From Ilyomonas sp963790435 (GTDB taxonomy: Bacteria > Bacteroidota > Bacteroidia > Chitinophagales > Chitinophagaceae), in NCBI GenBank assembly GCA_963790435.1, contig CAWBOI010000003.1, positions 124,001 through 188,000 of the forward strand: a stretch of DNA of 64,000 nt, given 5' to 3'. Shown piece after piece: positions 26,539-35,413 of the stretch. Below the pieces are notes generated by a model, which saw only the letters and a list, made by a program, of their open reading frames with translations, searched no databases and had not been told where the DNA came from. Each line of letters starts with the position of its first letter. The stretch's first letter is position 1. The translations under genes were made by a program, and so were the position numbers.

Positions 26539-27102
26539 TTACAGCTTGCTCAATTTGTAATAGCCAATGTTCAGTATGTCTTCTTTTTTATCTTCAGCTT
26601 TGCTGATTTCAATTGCATATTTTTCTTTGAAATAGTTAGGTAAGATGTCTTCAATCTGATACACATCATCTACATCCACGCCATATTTATCATCAATATG
26701 CGAAGTGGCTCCGGCGAAACCGGTGTGCTTATAAAAAGCGGTTTGTTTAGCTTTGTTAATAGCTTCTGCTTTGTTACTGCAGGCAATTAATAGTTTGTAA
26801 TGATATTCTTCAAACTCACCCTTCTTATAGCCACCCAGATTAAGAAAAAACAATTTGGCTTGAGAGGAATGATAAGAACCATCAACATTTGTTTTTGCCC
26901 CTATTTTTATTTGATAGCCATCAACAAATGTTACTTCCCGCCAGGCATCAATGTGAATGTTCCCATCTGCCTCTTTCCAGGCATCAATGATGTCGGGAAT
27001 CAACTCTTTGATCTCATCGGCAATGCCGAAAAAAATATCGTGTTGTTCAATGTGCCTTCCATTTGGCGTGGCACCTAATATGAGCATGAATAGCTTGGGC
27101 AT
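26539..27102 (-). CDS. DUF1543-domain protein
   Basis: A 187-residue soluble protein. MPKLFMLILGATPNGRHIEQHDIFFGI at the start is the DUF1543 signature; a second related block begins KLFFLNLGGYKKGEFEEYHYK near residue 92, so the protein has two similar halves. Function unknown. The start at 27102 is chosen because the family begins at this Met. It lies 166 bases downstream of the radical SAM gene and is likely transcribed separately. Confidence 0.85.
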   Translation of the reverse strand: MPKLFMLILGATPNGRHIEQHDIFFGIADEIKELIPDIIDAWKEADGNIHIDAWREVTFVDGYQIKIGAKTNVDGSYHSSQAKLFFLNLGGYKKGEFEEYHYKLLIACSNKAEAINKAKQTAFYKHTGFAGATSHIDDKYGVDVDDVYQIEDILPNYFKEKYAIEISKAEDKKEDILNIGYYKLSKL

Positions 27103-27268
27103 TCGTTTGTTTGAAGTTGCCAAAAATAAAAGAATATTTATGGTTACAGTTATTCAATCTTTTGATACTCATTTTGAAATCGAATGTCACGTCATTCCGT
27201 CCCCACAATACCGTGATGGACGGAATGACGGCCTTATCAAACATCTCCGGCAAATAAAACTATTCTCA

Positions 27269-28351
27269 TCAAAACAATTTCCCTTGCTCACCCGGTCTTC
27301 TAAACTGCGTGCAATCCAAACCCCAGCGTTCATCGTTCAAATGATACAGCTTGTTATACTTTTGAAATTGCTGTCTTACCAAATCGCTTATCGGACCTTC
27401 ACCCCGCATCCGCAAACCCCAGCGGCTGTCATTCACTTTGCCATCATGCGCATTTTGAATGAGGTGCCAAACTTTATCAGCCCGATCCGGAAAATTTTTA
27501 TACAACCAATCATGAAATAAAAACTGAATTGCGCCATTCAACCGAATAAAAGTATAAGCCGAGAACGTAGCTCCATGCTCACTTGCCGCTTTCATAATCC
27601 GTTGCATTTCGTGGTCGTTCAAACCGGGTATCATCGGTCCTAACATCACACCCATTTGAACACCTTCATTGCTCAATTCCTTTATCACTCTCAATCGTTG
27701 CTTTCCGGTTGTGGTGCGCGGTTCCATCACGCGTCGCAGGTCTTCTTCAAATGAAGTAATCGAAACCAAAACACTCACTAAATTTTTCTTCGCCATCTGC
27801 ACCAGCACATCTTTATCGCGTAAGATGCCAGCGTTTTTTGTAATGATACCAACCGGCTGATTGAACTCCAGACACACTTCCAGCAATTGTCTTGTGATGC
27901 GGAATTTTCTTTCAGCAGGTTGGTAGCAATCCGTATTGCCCGAAAGACTTATCGGTACACACTCCCACTTTGGATTCATCAAAAATTTGCGCAGCAAAAG
28001 GGGCGCATTTTTCTTCACCAAAATTTTCGTTTCAAAATCAACACCGGCGCTGTATCCCCAGTATTCAAACGAGTTGCGGGCATAACAATAAATGCAACCA
28101 TGCTCGCATCCCTGGTAAGGATTCATGCTAAACATCATGGCTACATCAGGGCTTTCTACTTTGTTCACAATCGTCTTTGCCTCCACATCAATAAACTGTG
28201 TTTGAATGGTAGATTCTATCCAGTCATCAATGCCTTCAATATGTTCCTGCGTTCGTTCATTGATGATGAATTTGTTTTTAGTATTAAACTGTGCGCCTCT
28301 TCCCCGTTTATACGTATTGATGTTTTCGTTCGATTGTTCTTCGTTGGTCAT
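27269..28351 (-). CDS. PA0069-family radical SAM protein
   Basis: A 360-residue radical SAM enzyme. The iron-sulphur cluster motif is CEHGCIYC (CxxxCxxC, about residues 82-89), preceded by FSMNPYQG. ISLSGNTDCYQPAERKFRITR near 135 and VSITSFEEDLRRVMEPR near 198 are hallmarks of the PA0069/Rv2578c family, related to spore photoproduct lyase-like proteins. The reaction is unknown. ERWGLDCTQFRRPGEQGKLF forms a conserved C-terminal tail. Confidence 0.9.
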   Translation of the reverse strand: MTNEEQSNENINTYKRGRGAQFNTKNKFIINERTQEHIEGIDDWIESTIQTQFIDVEAKTIVNKVESPDVAMMFSMNPYQGCEHGCIYCYARNSFEYWGYSAGVDFETKILVKKNAPLLLRKFLMNPKWECVPISLSGNTDCYQPAERKFRITRQLLEVCLEFNQPVGIITKNAGILRDKDVLVQMAKKNLVSVLVSITSFEEDLRRVMEPRTTTGKQRLRVIKELSNEGVQMGVMLGPMIPGLNDHEMQRIMKAASEHGATFSAYTFIRLNGAIQFLFHDWLYKNFPDRADKVWHLIQNAHDGKVNDSRWGLRMRGEGPISDLVRQQFQKYNKLYHLNDERWGLDCTQFRRPGEQGKLF

Positions 28352-28435
28352 GGTAGTTGGTTTTTTGTGAGTGATGAGTAATGAATAGTGAGTGTTATAA
28401 CATCACAAGCTTTTTAATTGTGAGCAAAACAAAAC

Positions 28436-29074
28436 CTACCCGAATAAGGATGTTTGCACTGCATCTGGTGGCAGATTTTGAAACGAAAATTCTTTTACCG
28501 TTTGATAAGCTTTGTTGCCAACTTTGCGTTTGAGCAAAGTGATTTTAGAAGCGATAAACCGGCCTGTGAAAGAAGCGTGACTGTACTCCAACCAGCCCTT
28601 TTCGTATTGCCACGGCAACAGTTGTCTTGCAATGGTGATGTGCGGTTCGGTAATGAAGAAAGGCTTAAAGCTGGCATCGTACTTTAATAAAGGCTGTGCT
28701 TCTTTCAAACCTTTTACCAGATTGAGGATGGGTACTTTGCTCGTAACCTGGATGTAGATCGTGTGCGATGGAAATGAGCCAAAATTTTTAAGTTCAATTT
28801 TTATCGAAGATTGCTTTGCACAAATGCTGTCCAACCTTTTAAGGATGCGATCTTCAGCCATTTCGGTTTGATAAAATTTCAGCAAAGTCAAATGCGGCTT
28901 CGTTAAGGAAGCCATTGGGTGCTTGTACTTGTCGGCAAAGTTCAACTTGATGTCCATGATCTCTTGCCACAAGTCCTGATGTGGTGTTACAACCATCAAA
29001 TATTCCGCTGTGGAATAACCTGCCAACACTTTGGAAATGGTAATACTGCGTGTTTTTTCTTCACGAATCTGCAT
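28436..29074 (-). CDS. 2H phosphoesterase (2'-5' RNA ligase family)
   Basis: A 212-residue protein with the two HxT/S motifs that define 2H phosphoesterases: KPHLTLLKF near residue 60 and EPHITIAR near 142. Such enzymes act on 2',3'-cyclic or 2'-5' phosphodiesters in RNA or nucleotides; the substrate here is unknown. It is divergent from the B12 receptor transcript and shares a palindromic control region with it. It is followed by the radical SAM gene 84 bases on, on the same strand. Confidence 0.85.
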   Translation of the reverse strand: MQIREEKTRSITISKVLAGYSTAEYLMVVTPHQDLWQEIMDIKLNFADKYKHPMASLTKPHLTLLKFYQTEMAEDRILKRLDSICAKQSSIKIELKNFGSFPSHTIYIQVTSKVPILNLVKGLKEAQPLLKYDASFKPFFITEPHITIARQLLPWQYEKGWLEYSHASFTGRFIASKITLLKRKVGNKAYQTVKEFSFQNLPPDAVQTSLFG

Positions 29075-29143
29075 GTTATAGTTTTTAATTGGTGATAAAT
29101 TGGATAACTAAATTATTTAGCAATTTTAATACTAATTATTTTA

Positions 29144-29167
29144 GCAATCAAAATTTATTTTGATTGC
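29144..29167. promoter_or_regulatory. Palindromic operator-like site over divergent promoters
   Basis: Perfect 10-bp arms GCAATCAAAA and TTTTGATTGC surround TTTA. The right arm contains a TTTG (29159-29162) placed 19 bases from CACATTTG (29182-29189), a one-mismatch -7 box for the riboswitch transcript. The left arm contains CAAA in the right place for a divergent promoter with TAAAATTG (minus strand, 29121-29128) reading to the 2H gene. Confidence 0.5.
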
Positions 29168-29207
29168 ATAAGAATGAAACTCACATTTGCGCCTCGTTTG
29201 GTTTGAA

Positions 29208-29392
29208 GCAAGGCTTTTTGGTTTTGCTTCAATTAAAAGGGAAGTCCGTGTGAAAGTCCGGCGCTATTCCCGTAGCTGTAAGCCACGCCCAGAGCGAGTT
29301 TGGGAAGTTTTTCAACAAACCATTTATCACTGTCCGCCACGGCGGATGGGAAGATAGTTTGAAAAATGCGGCAAGCCAGAAGACCTGCCAGA
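29208..29392 (+). promoter_or_regulatory. Cobalamin riboswitch
   Basis: The conserved blocks are in order: GGTTTTGCTT and AAAAGGGAAG near 29220-29242, GTGTGAAAGTCCGGCGC, GCTATTCCCGTAGCTGTAAGCC, CACTG, TGGGAAGATA, then GCCAGAAGACCTGCC near 29375-29389 (the B12 box). A TCCGCC/GGCGGA hairpin is inserted between CACTG and TGGGAAG. It lies in the leader of the BtuB-type receptor, so adenosylcobalamin should turn that gene off. Confidence 0.93.
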
Positions 29393-29562
29393 TGAACATT
29401 AACTTCTTTGCGCTTTCGGGATGAAAAGCCGGAGATACAATGCCTTTTGCAACGATGTCATTTCTCATTGGGCTCATGAGAACACTCGTTGCGTAACTGT
29501 GCATTCAATATCTTCTTTCATCATTTTGAAAGCTCATCATTCATCGTAAAAACAAATGAACT

Positions 29563-31506
29563 ATGAGCAAAACAATCTTCTCGCTGCTTTCTTTTTTCTT
29601 TTTATTTCAAACTTTTTTGTTTGCCCAGGACACTACTTATAACCAATTGAATGAAGTGGTGGTTACGGCAAATAAATTCGAGCAAAAACAAAACACTACC
29701 GGAAAAATTATTACTGTCATCAACAAAGAAACGATTGAGAAAAATGTGGGCAAAACCTTACCGCAATTGTTGAACGAACAAGCTGGTGTGGTAGTTAACG
29801 GCGCATTGAATAACCAGGGTTCGGTACAAACGGTTTACATGCGTGGCGCGGCTTCCGGAAGAACCTTGATTTTATTGGATGGCATTCCCATAAATGATCC
29901 TTCGATGATTAATAATGAATTTGATTTGAACTTACTTTCATTAACTGAAGTAGAGCGAATTGAAATTTGCAGAGGTGCACAATCTACCCTGTATGGCTCT
30001 GATGCGGTTGCTGGGGTGATCAACATTATTACGGTAAAAACAAACCTAACCAAACCTTTGAATGGCACGGCAATGCTGAGTGGCGGCAACTATGGAACCA
30101 TCAACAGCAGTGCTCAGTTGTATGGTAAATTGGGCAAATTGAGTTATACAGCACGCTACTCAAACTTACATACCGATGGCTTTTCTTCAGCAACGGATAC
30201 AGCGCACAATCCAGCAAAAAAATTTGATAATGATGGTTACAACAGTGAGGTTATAAATGCACAGGTTTCCTACAAGGCAACCGATGCTTTATCTTTTAAA
30301 ACCTATGCTTTATTCAGCCATTACCATGCAGGCATTGATGCCGGCGCGTTTACCGATGATGGTGATGATTCTATTCACAACAAAAGCTTTACCACCGGAG
30401 CAGGATTTTCTTTTAAAAAAGCGAAGTTTGGTTTTACAGGAAATTATCAATACAATGAAACAAGACGGCATTACCTGAATGATAGTTTGTATAAAACAAG
30501 TACATGGTTTGAAGACAATCATTATGCAGGATTTAATCAGTTTGCGGAGCTATATGGCAATGTTGTTTTGAACCAACACATCACTCTCATTGCAGGTGCT
30601 GATTACCGTTTTTCTTCGTATCATCAACTGTATAATTCTGTAAGTGCTTTTGGCCCTTACAACGATACCGTTTATGCACGCTCGGTTCATCAAACATCGG
30701 CGTATGCTTCTCTCATTTTGAAGGCATTGAATGATAAACTTAATGTTGAAGTAGGAGGCAGAATGAATCATCATTCCATCTATGGCACAAACAGTACTTT
30801 TACTTTCAATCCTTCTTATCAAATCACTAATCATGTTAGAATTTTTGGTAGTGTTTCATCAGGTTACAAAGCACCTTCTATCTTCCAATTGTTTGATGCG
30901 TACAGCGGAAACAAAGCTTTAAAAGCTGAACAATCCATCAATTACGAAGGCGGCATTTCTTATCAAAACAAAACGCTTGCAGCCAGAGCCGATTATTTTT
31001 ATCGTGATATAAAAAATGGTATTGATTACAATTATATTTCGTTTCAATACTTCAATTATGTAAAACAAAAGGTAGATGGTATTGAATTGGAAGCTACGCT
31101 GAAACCCGCATCCTGGTTGAGTTTCAACGCAAACTATACATGGCTTTCACCTCGCGAAACTTCACAAAACCGGGTTACTGATAAAGATACCATCACATAC
31201 AATTATTTGTTACGCAGACCCAACAACAATCTCAACGCAACGATTGCTGTACAACCGGTAAAGCCTTTGTACATTTCATTGTCGGCAAAGTGGATAAGCA
31301 AGCGTTACGATGCAGGCGGATACCTGCAACCCGATGTTGCACTGAAACCGTATTGTATTTGGAGTGCGTATGCCGAGTATAACTTTGAGCCTTCCATCAA
31401 ATTGTTTGTTCAGGCGCAAAATCTTTTCAATACAAGGTTTTACGATGTATATGGTTACAACTCCATTCCTTTTTTGTTGAAGGGTGGCGTGCGGTTTTCG
31501 TTATGA
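29563..31506 (+). CDS. btuB: TonB-dependent vitamin B12 receptor
   Basis: A 647-residue outer-membrane receptor. A signal peptide (to about LFAQ, residue 22) precedes a TonB box-like NEVVVTANK and a plug domain (ITVINKETIEKNVGKTLPQLL, then TLILLDGIPIND, then RIEICRGAQSTLYGSDAVAGVINIIT), then a 22-strand barrel ending in KGGVRFSL with the terminal aromatic-like strand. The cobalamin riboswitch in its leader supports B12 transport. Its 3' end runs into a palindrome before the MarC gene. No carboxypeptidase-like N-terminal domain is present, unlike SusC types. Confidence 0.93.
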   Translation: MSKTIFSLLSFFFLFQTFLFAQDTTYNQLNEVVVTANKFEQKQNTTGKIITVINKETIEKNVGKTLPQLLNEQAGVVVNGALNNQGSVQTVYMRGAASGRTLILLDGIPINDPSMINNEFDLNLLSLTEVERIEICRGAQSTLYGSDAVAGVINIITVKTNLTKPLNGTAMLSGGNYGTINSSAQLYGKLGKLSYTARYSNLHTDGFSSATDTAHNPAKKFDNDGYNSEVINAQVSYKATDALSFKTYALFSHYHAGIDAGAFTDDGDDSIHNKSFTTGAGFSFKKAKFGFTGNYQYNETRRHYLNDSLYKTSTWFEDNHYAGFNQFAELYGNVVLNQHITLIAGADYRFSSYHQLYNSVSAFGPYNDTVYARSVHQTSAYASLILKALNDKLNVEVGGRMNHHSIYGTNSTFTFNPSYQITNHVRIFGSVSSGYKAPSIFQLFDAYSGNKALKAEQSINYEGGISYQNKTLAARADYFYRDIKNGIDYNYISFQYFNYVKQKVDGIELEATLKPASWLSFNANYTWLSPRETSQNRVTDKDTITYNYLLRRPNNNLNATIAVQPVKPLYISLSAKWISKRYDAGGYLQPDVALKPYCIWSAYAEYNFEPSIKLFVQAQNLFNTRFYDVYGYNSIPFLLKGGVRFSL

Positions 31507-31515
31507 TAGTAGCAT

Positions 31516-31548
31516 AACACTGTCAGGGTTTCAAACCCTGACAGTGTT
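31516..31548. repeat. 33-bp near-perfect palindrome between btuB and the MarC gene
   Basis: Arms of 16 bp (AACACTGTCAGGGTTT and AAACCCTGACAGTGTT) with a single central base. It lies 10 bases after the btuB stop, has no T-run, and ends 5 bases before the MarC -7 box, so it could be a terminator-like stem, an operator or a mobile palindrome. Confidence 0.8.
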
Positions 31549-31552
31549 ACTG

Positions 31553-31560
31553 TATTTTTG
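31553..31560 (+). promoter_or_regulatory. Candidate -7 box for the MarC gene
   Basis: TATTTTTG matches TAnnTTTG and lies 17 bases before the ATG, so the leader would be about 10 bases. Confidence 0.5.
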
Positions 31561-31576
31561 CAGCAAAACCAAACGC

Positions 31577-32158
31577 ATGCACTTTCAGTTGAATGAGTTG
31601 GTAACCATAACATTTACCTTGTTTGCTGTGATTGACATTGTAGGGTCAATTCCGTTGCTGATTTCGTTAAAGGAAAGGACCGGCGACATCAGCGCACTGC
31701 AAGCCACTTTAATTTCAGGCGCGCTGATGATTTTGTTCCTTTTTTTAGGCCGACAATTTTTAAGTGTGCTGGGTTTAGATATTCATTCGTTTGCGGTGGG
31801 TGGCTCCATTGTTATTTTTTTACTGGGTTTGGAAATGGTGCTTGGCCACGAAATTTTCAAAGGCGACAGCAGCACCAGTGCCAGCATTTTTGTGCCGGTG
31901 GCTTTTCCAACCATCGCAGGCAGCGGCACGCTCACTACAATCATGTCACTCAAAGCCAATTACCAGGATGTTTCCATTCTCATTGGCATCTTCATTAACC
32001 TTATCATTATTTATTTCGTTCTGCTTTCGTTAAACCACATTGAGCGTTTGCTGGGCAAAGCCGGATTGGTTGCAGTGCGTAAGTTTTTTGGTGTGATTTT
32101 AATTGCCATTGCGGTCAAAATCTTCAGCAGCAACCTGGCGGCTTTTGGCGGGAAGTGA
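31577..32158 (+). CDS. MarC-family integral membrane protein
   Basis: A 193-residue protein with six predicted helices. ITFTLFAVIDIVGSIPLLISL near the start, LGLEMVLG near residue 85 and FVPVAFPTIAGSGTLTTIMSL near 108-128 are MarC/UPF0056 signatures. Once linked to multiple antibiotic resistance, the family has no firmly proven transport substrate. The ATG at 31577 is chosen since the upstream part of the open frame is the palindrome and promoter. Confidence 0.9.
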   Translation: MHFQLNELVTITFTLFAVIDIVGSIPLLISLKERTGDISALQATLISGALMILFLFLGRQFLSVLGLDIHSFAVGGSIVIFLLGLEMVLGHEIFKGDSSTSASIFVPVAFPTIAGSGTLTTIMSLKANYQDVSILIGIFINLIIIYFVLLSLNHIERLLGKAGLVAVRKFFGVILIAIAVKIFSSNLAAFGGK

Positions 32159-32510
32159 GGTTTGAACCATGGAGGCACGAAGAACACAAAATTTCATAAA
32201 GAAGAATGTTAGTTTTTATAAGCGGGATACCCGAAGATGAGATGTTTGGTTTTGCCTCTTTTTTACCACGAAGACGCACAGTTTTGTTTTCGTCTTTGCG
32301 AGGAACGAAGCAATTTGTAAAGTGTATAGTGAGGAAGCCGTGAGTTGTAAATAGTGAATTGTGAATGAAGAGTGATTACTGCTTATTGGCAGTAATTATC
32401 GTATAGCACAGATGGCTTCGTGCCTCGCCAGGACGGGTGCGGCGGCTTCACTTTATATATCCTTTCCTTGTGCTACTAAGCGACTTTACGGTTGATATAC
32501 TCACTTTTGG
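32159..32510. other. Repeat-rich intergenic DNA
   Basis: No credible ORF. It holds a TTGAACC...GGCACGAAGAACACA element at 32161, a TTTGGTTTTGCC motif at 32245-32256, a CCACGAAGACGCACAG element near 32268, and a GTGAGTTGTAAATAGTGAAT type degenerate repeat near 32340-32365. Confidence 0.6.
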
Positions 32511-32611
32511 AAATGCCCAATTATTTTCAGAACCTGCCTGTCGGTAGGCGCAACGATGCTCAATCCGAGCGTCGCATCTCGATACATAAACTGTATTTTG
32601 TATTGGCTGTT
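32511..32611. repeat. Copy 2 of the roughly 101-bp dispersed repeat
   Basis: Aligns end to end with 1371-1471. The middle differs: this copy contains GCCTGTCGGTAGGC, a small hairpin, where copy 1 does not. Confidence 0.7.
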
Positions 32612-32726
32612 CTACTCGTAGCTCAAAGCTCATAACTCACAACTCATCACTCACACCACTTTTGTTTACACATCGCCAAAAAATCAACCCGCTGCGCACA
32701 TCGTTTCGGGTGGTGGAAATATGTTG

Positions 32727-32734
32727 TAGCTTTG
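32727..32734 (+). promoter_or_regulatory. Promoter of the PurF-type gene
   Basis: TAGCTTTG lies 19 bases after TTTC (32704-32707), matching the Bacteroidota TTTG-N19-TAnnTTTG layout with one mismatch. It lies 17 bases before the ATG, giving a very short leader. Confidence 0.6.
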
Positions 32735-32750
32735 CGCCTTCCTACAAACA

Positions 32751-34598
32751 ATGAGCGACGAAATAAAACATGAATGTGGCTTAGCCTTCATTCGCCTTCG
32801 CAAACCGTTCTCGTATTATCTTCAAAAATATGGCACTGCCACGTGGGGCTTAAACAAGCTGTACCTGCTGATGGAAAAGCAACACAACCGCGGCCAGGAT
32901 GGTGCAGGCGTTGCCGCCGTGAAGCTAAATGTGGAGCCGGGTTACCCGTTTTTGCATCGCATCCGCAGCATCGAGCCGCAGCCTATTTCTGACATTTTTA
33001 TGAAGATTGGGCACGAGGTACACGAGATAGAAAAATATCTTCCTGAACTGAAAAAACACCCGGGTTTAATGAAGGGCAATTTACCTTTTATGGGCGAATT
33101 GCTGCTGGGGCATCTTCGGTATGGAACGCAGGGACGAAACAGGGTTGAGTTTTGCCATCCGTTCATCAAACGCGATCTGGTACCGAGCAAAAACATAGCG
33201 CTGGCGGGCAACTTTAACCTGGTGAACACGGAAGAATTGTTTGATTTGATTAACATTGAACCCGGCGAATTTCAAAAGCAAAGCGACCTTGCCGCCATGC
33301 TGGAAGTGTTGCATCATTTTCTGGCGAAAGAAGATGATCTGCATCCCAACGAACCTGATGTTTTACGTGTTCTTAAAAAAGCAATGCCTTTGTTTGATGG
33401 CGGCTACACCATCGGTGGGTTGCTGGGCAATGGTTATTCGTTTGTAACGCGCGATGCGCACGGCATTCGTCCGGCGTATTATTACATAGATGACGAAGTG
33501 ATTGTGGCGGCCAGCGAGCGCGCAGCCATTCGCACGGCTTTTAATGTGGGCGAAAAAGAAGTGAAGGAATTGATGCCTGCGTGCGCATTGGTGATTGATG
33601 ACAAAGGCGATTACACGATGGAATATGCGCAGGAACCGAAAGAGCGCAGAGCCTGCTCATTTGAACGCATTTATTTCAGCAGAGGCAGCGATGAAAAGAT
33701 ATACAGAGAGCGCATTTCGCTGGGTTATCATTTAAGCAACCGCGTGCTGGAAAACATTTCCTACGATTTAAAAAACACTATTTTTTCTTACATACCCAAC
33801 ACAGCAGAAGTGGCTTTTTACGGTTTGGTGAAAGGCATGGAAGACTACTTGAATCTGCGCAAGGTGCAGCGCATTATGAGTTGGGGAAACAATGTGAATG
33901 AAGAATCGTTGCGCGAGTTAATCAACCGAAAAATACGTCAGGAAAAAATTGCCATTAAAGATGTAAAGCTGCGCACTTTTATTACCGAAGATGTAAGCAG
34001 GAACGAGATGGTGCAGCATGTGTACGACATTACGTATGGCACAGTTAAGAAAGGCAACGATACGCTGGTGGTGATTGACGATTCGATTGTTCGGGGTACA
34101 ACGTTGAAAGAAAGCATCGTGAAAATGCTGGCACGTTTGGAGCCGAAAAAAATCATCGTGGTATCATCGGCTCCGCAGATTCGTTACCCGGATTGTTATG
34201 GCATTGACATGAGCAAATTAGGCGATTTCATTGCGTTTCGTGCTGCTATTGATTTATTGAAGAAGCAAGGCATGGAAGATAAAATACAATGTGTGTATGA
34301 TCAATGCAAAGAAGCGCAGCGCAACAATCAACTGCATCATGAGAACTTAGTAAAACAAATTTACAAGCCGTTTACTCCTGAAGACATTTCCAATAAAATT
34401 GCCGAGATGATAACACCGGCTGATTTGAACATTCCTGTTCAGGTTATCTATCAAACGATTGAAGACTTGCATGATAGCTGCCCCACGAATACAGGTGACT
34501 GGTACTTTACCGGAAACTATCCTACACCGGGTGGCAACCGCGTGGTGAACAGGGCCTTTATTCATTTTATGGAAGGGAAGAATATGCGGGGATATTAG
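32751..34598 (+). CDS. purF: Amidophosphoribosyltransferase, long Bacteroidota form
   Basis: First step of purine synthesis: glutamine plus PRPP to phosphoribosylamine. The Ntn glutaminase domain begins with Cys9 (HECGLAF), which needs removal of eight residues to become the N-terminal nucleophile; QHNRGQDGAG near residue 44 and GHLRYGT near 121 complete the site. The PRPP-binding loop is VVIDDSIVRGTT near 438-450. At 615 residues it is about 100 longer than E. coli PurF, with extra length in the glutaminase half and at the C-terminus. Bacteroidota often have this form; whether it is the main PurF or a paralogue cannot be told from this window. Confidence 0.85.
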   Translation: MSDEIKHECGLAFIRLRKPFSYYLQKYGTATWGLNKLYLLMEKQHNRGQDGAGVAAVKLNVEPGYPFLHRIRSIEPQPISDIFMKIGHEVHEIEKYLPELKKHPGLMKGNLPFMGELLLGHLRYGTQGRNRVEFCHPFIKRDLVPSKNIALAGNFNLVNTEELFDLINIEPGEFQKQSDLAAMLEVLHHFLAKEDDLHPNEPDVLRVLKKAMPLFDGGYTIGGLLGNGYSFVTRDAHGIRPAYYYIDDEVIVAASERAAIRTAFNVGEKEVKELMPACALVIDDKGDYTMEYAQEPKERRACSFERIYFSRGSDEKIYRERISLGYHLSNRVLENISYDLKNTIFSYIPNTAEVAFYGLVKGMEDYLNLRKVQRIMSWGNNVNEESLRELINRKIRQEKIAIKDVKLRTFITEDVSRNEMVQHVYDITYGTVKKGNDTLVVIDDSIVRGTTLKESIVKMLARLEPKKIIVVSSAPQIRYPDCYGIDMSKLGDFIAFRAAIDLLKKQGMEDKIQCVYDQCKEAQRNNQLHHENLVKQIYKPFTPEDISNKIAEMITPADLNIPVQVIYQTIEDLHDSCPTNTGDWYFTGNYPTPGGNRVVNRAFIHFMEGKNMRGY

Positions 34599-34659
34599 TT
34601 TTTTTGAACCATGAAGAAGGGAAGAAAGAAAGTAGCACAAAGAAAATGTTGAACTATTT

Positions 34660-35410
34660 TCACAACAACATCTTCTTCACAATTTCCTTCTTTTGCCTTG
34701 AAACCGGCACTTCACTTCCATCTTCCAGCAACAAAACATCGCCATCTTTTTTGAGCCAGCTTTTAATGTATTTTTTATTCACGAGATGCGATTGATGACA
34801 GCGAAGAAAGCCCCATTCGTTCAATAATTCCTCGTATTCATAAATGGGTTTTGACACCAATATTTTTTCGCCTGTTGGTCAAATAAAATGTTGTGTAGTT
34901 GTTGGTAGATTCGCAACGAACAATGTGCGCCACTTGAATAAACCGTATCTCTTTAGCAGAAGGCAAAGCAATGCGTTGCTCTTCCCTCTTATCTTTTTGT
35001 TGCAGCAGCGCCATCAAATTTTGCAACTGCGCATTTTGTTTCTTTTGCCCATATTTTTCAGCCGCTTTCTTTACTGCGGCTTGTAATTCTTCGATCTTAA
35101 TGGGCTTTAATAAGATAATCCAATGCAGACCATTTTACAGCTTGTATTCCATACTGGTCATAAGCCGTTACAAAGACAATTTCAAAGTCGAAATTGGTGC
35201 AACGATTGTAAGAGTTGAAAGCCATTTTTGCCGGGCATTTGAATGTCTAAAAAAACAACATCGGGTTTGTTATTGATTGATAATTTCAATTCCATCCTCA
35301 GCATTCATAGCAGTGGCTGAAACGGTTATGTTGTTGCAATGCTTTTGTAATAGCATTTGCAGATTCAGAATGTTGTTTTGCTCATCGTCAATAATTACGC
35401 AAGTCATCAT
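34660..35410 (-). pseudogene. LytTR-type response regulator, broken by four frameshifts
   Basis: Reading the minus strand from ATG 35410 gives a receiver start (MMTCVIIDDEQNN). The frame is then lost near 35270-35285, regained as NNKPDVVFLDIQMPGKNGF (phosphoacceptor Asp in FLDIQMP), lost near 35185-35195, regained as FDFEIVFVTAYDQYG...SALDYL, lost near 35100-35115, then KPIKIEELQAA and the LytTR DNA-binding domain (IRFIQVAHIVRCESTNNYT). It is lost again near 34868-34878 before GEKILVSKPIYEYEE and the end GSEVPVSRQKK. Each break is repaired by one base. It begins 3 bases after the kinase stop. It is either a decayed gene or an error-rich stretch of assembly. Confidence 0.8.
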
Positions 35411-35413
35411 ACA

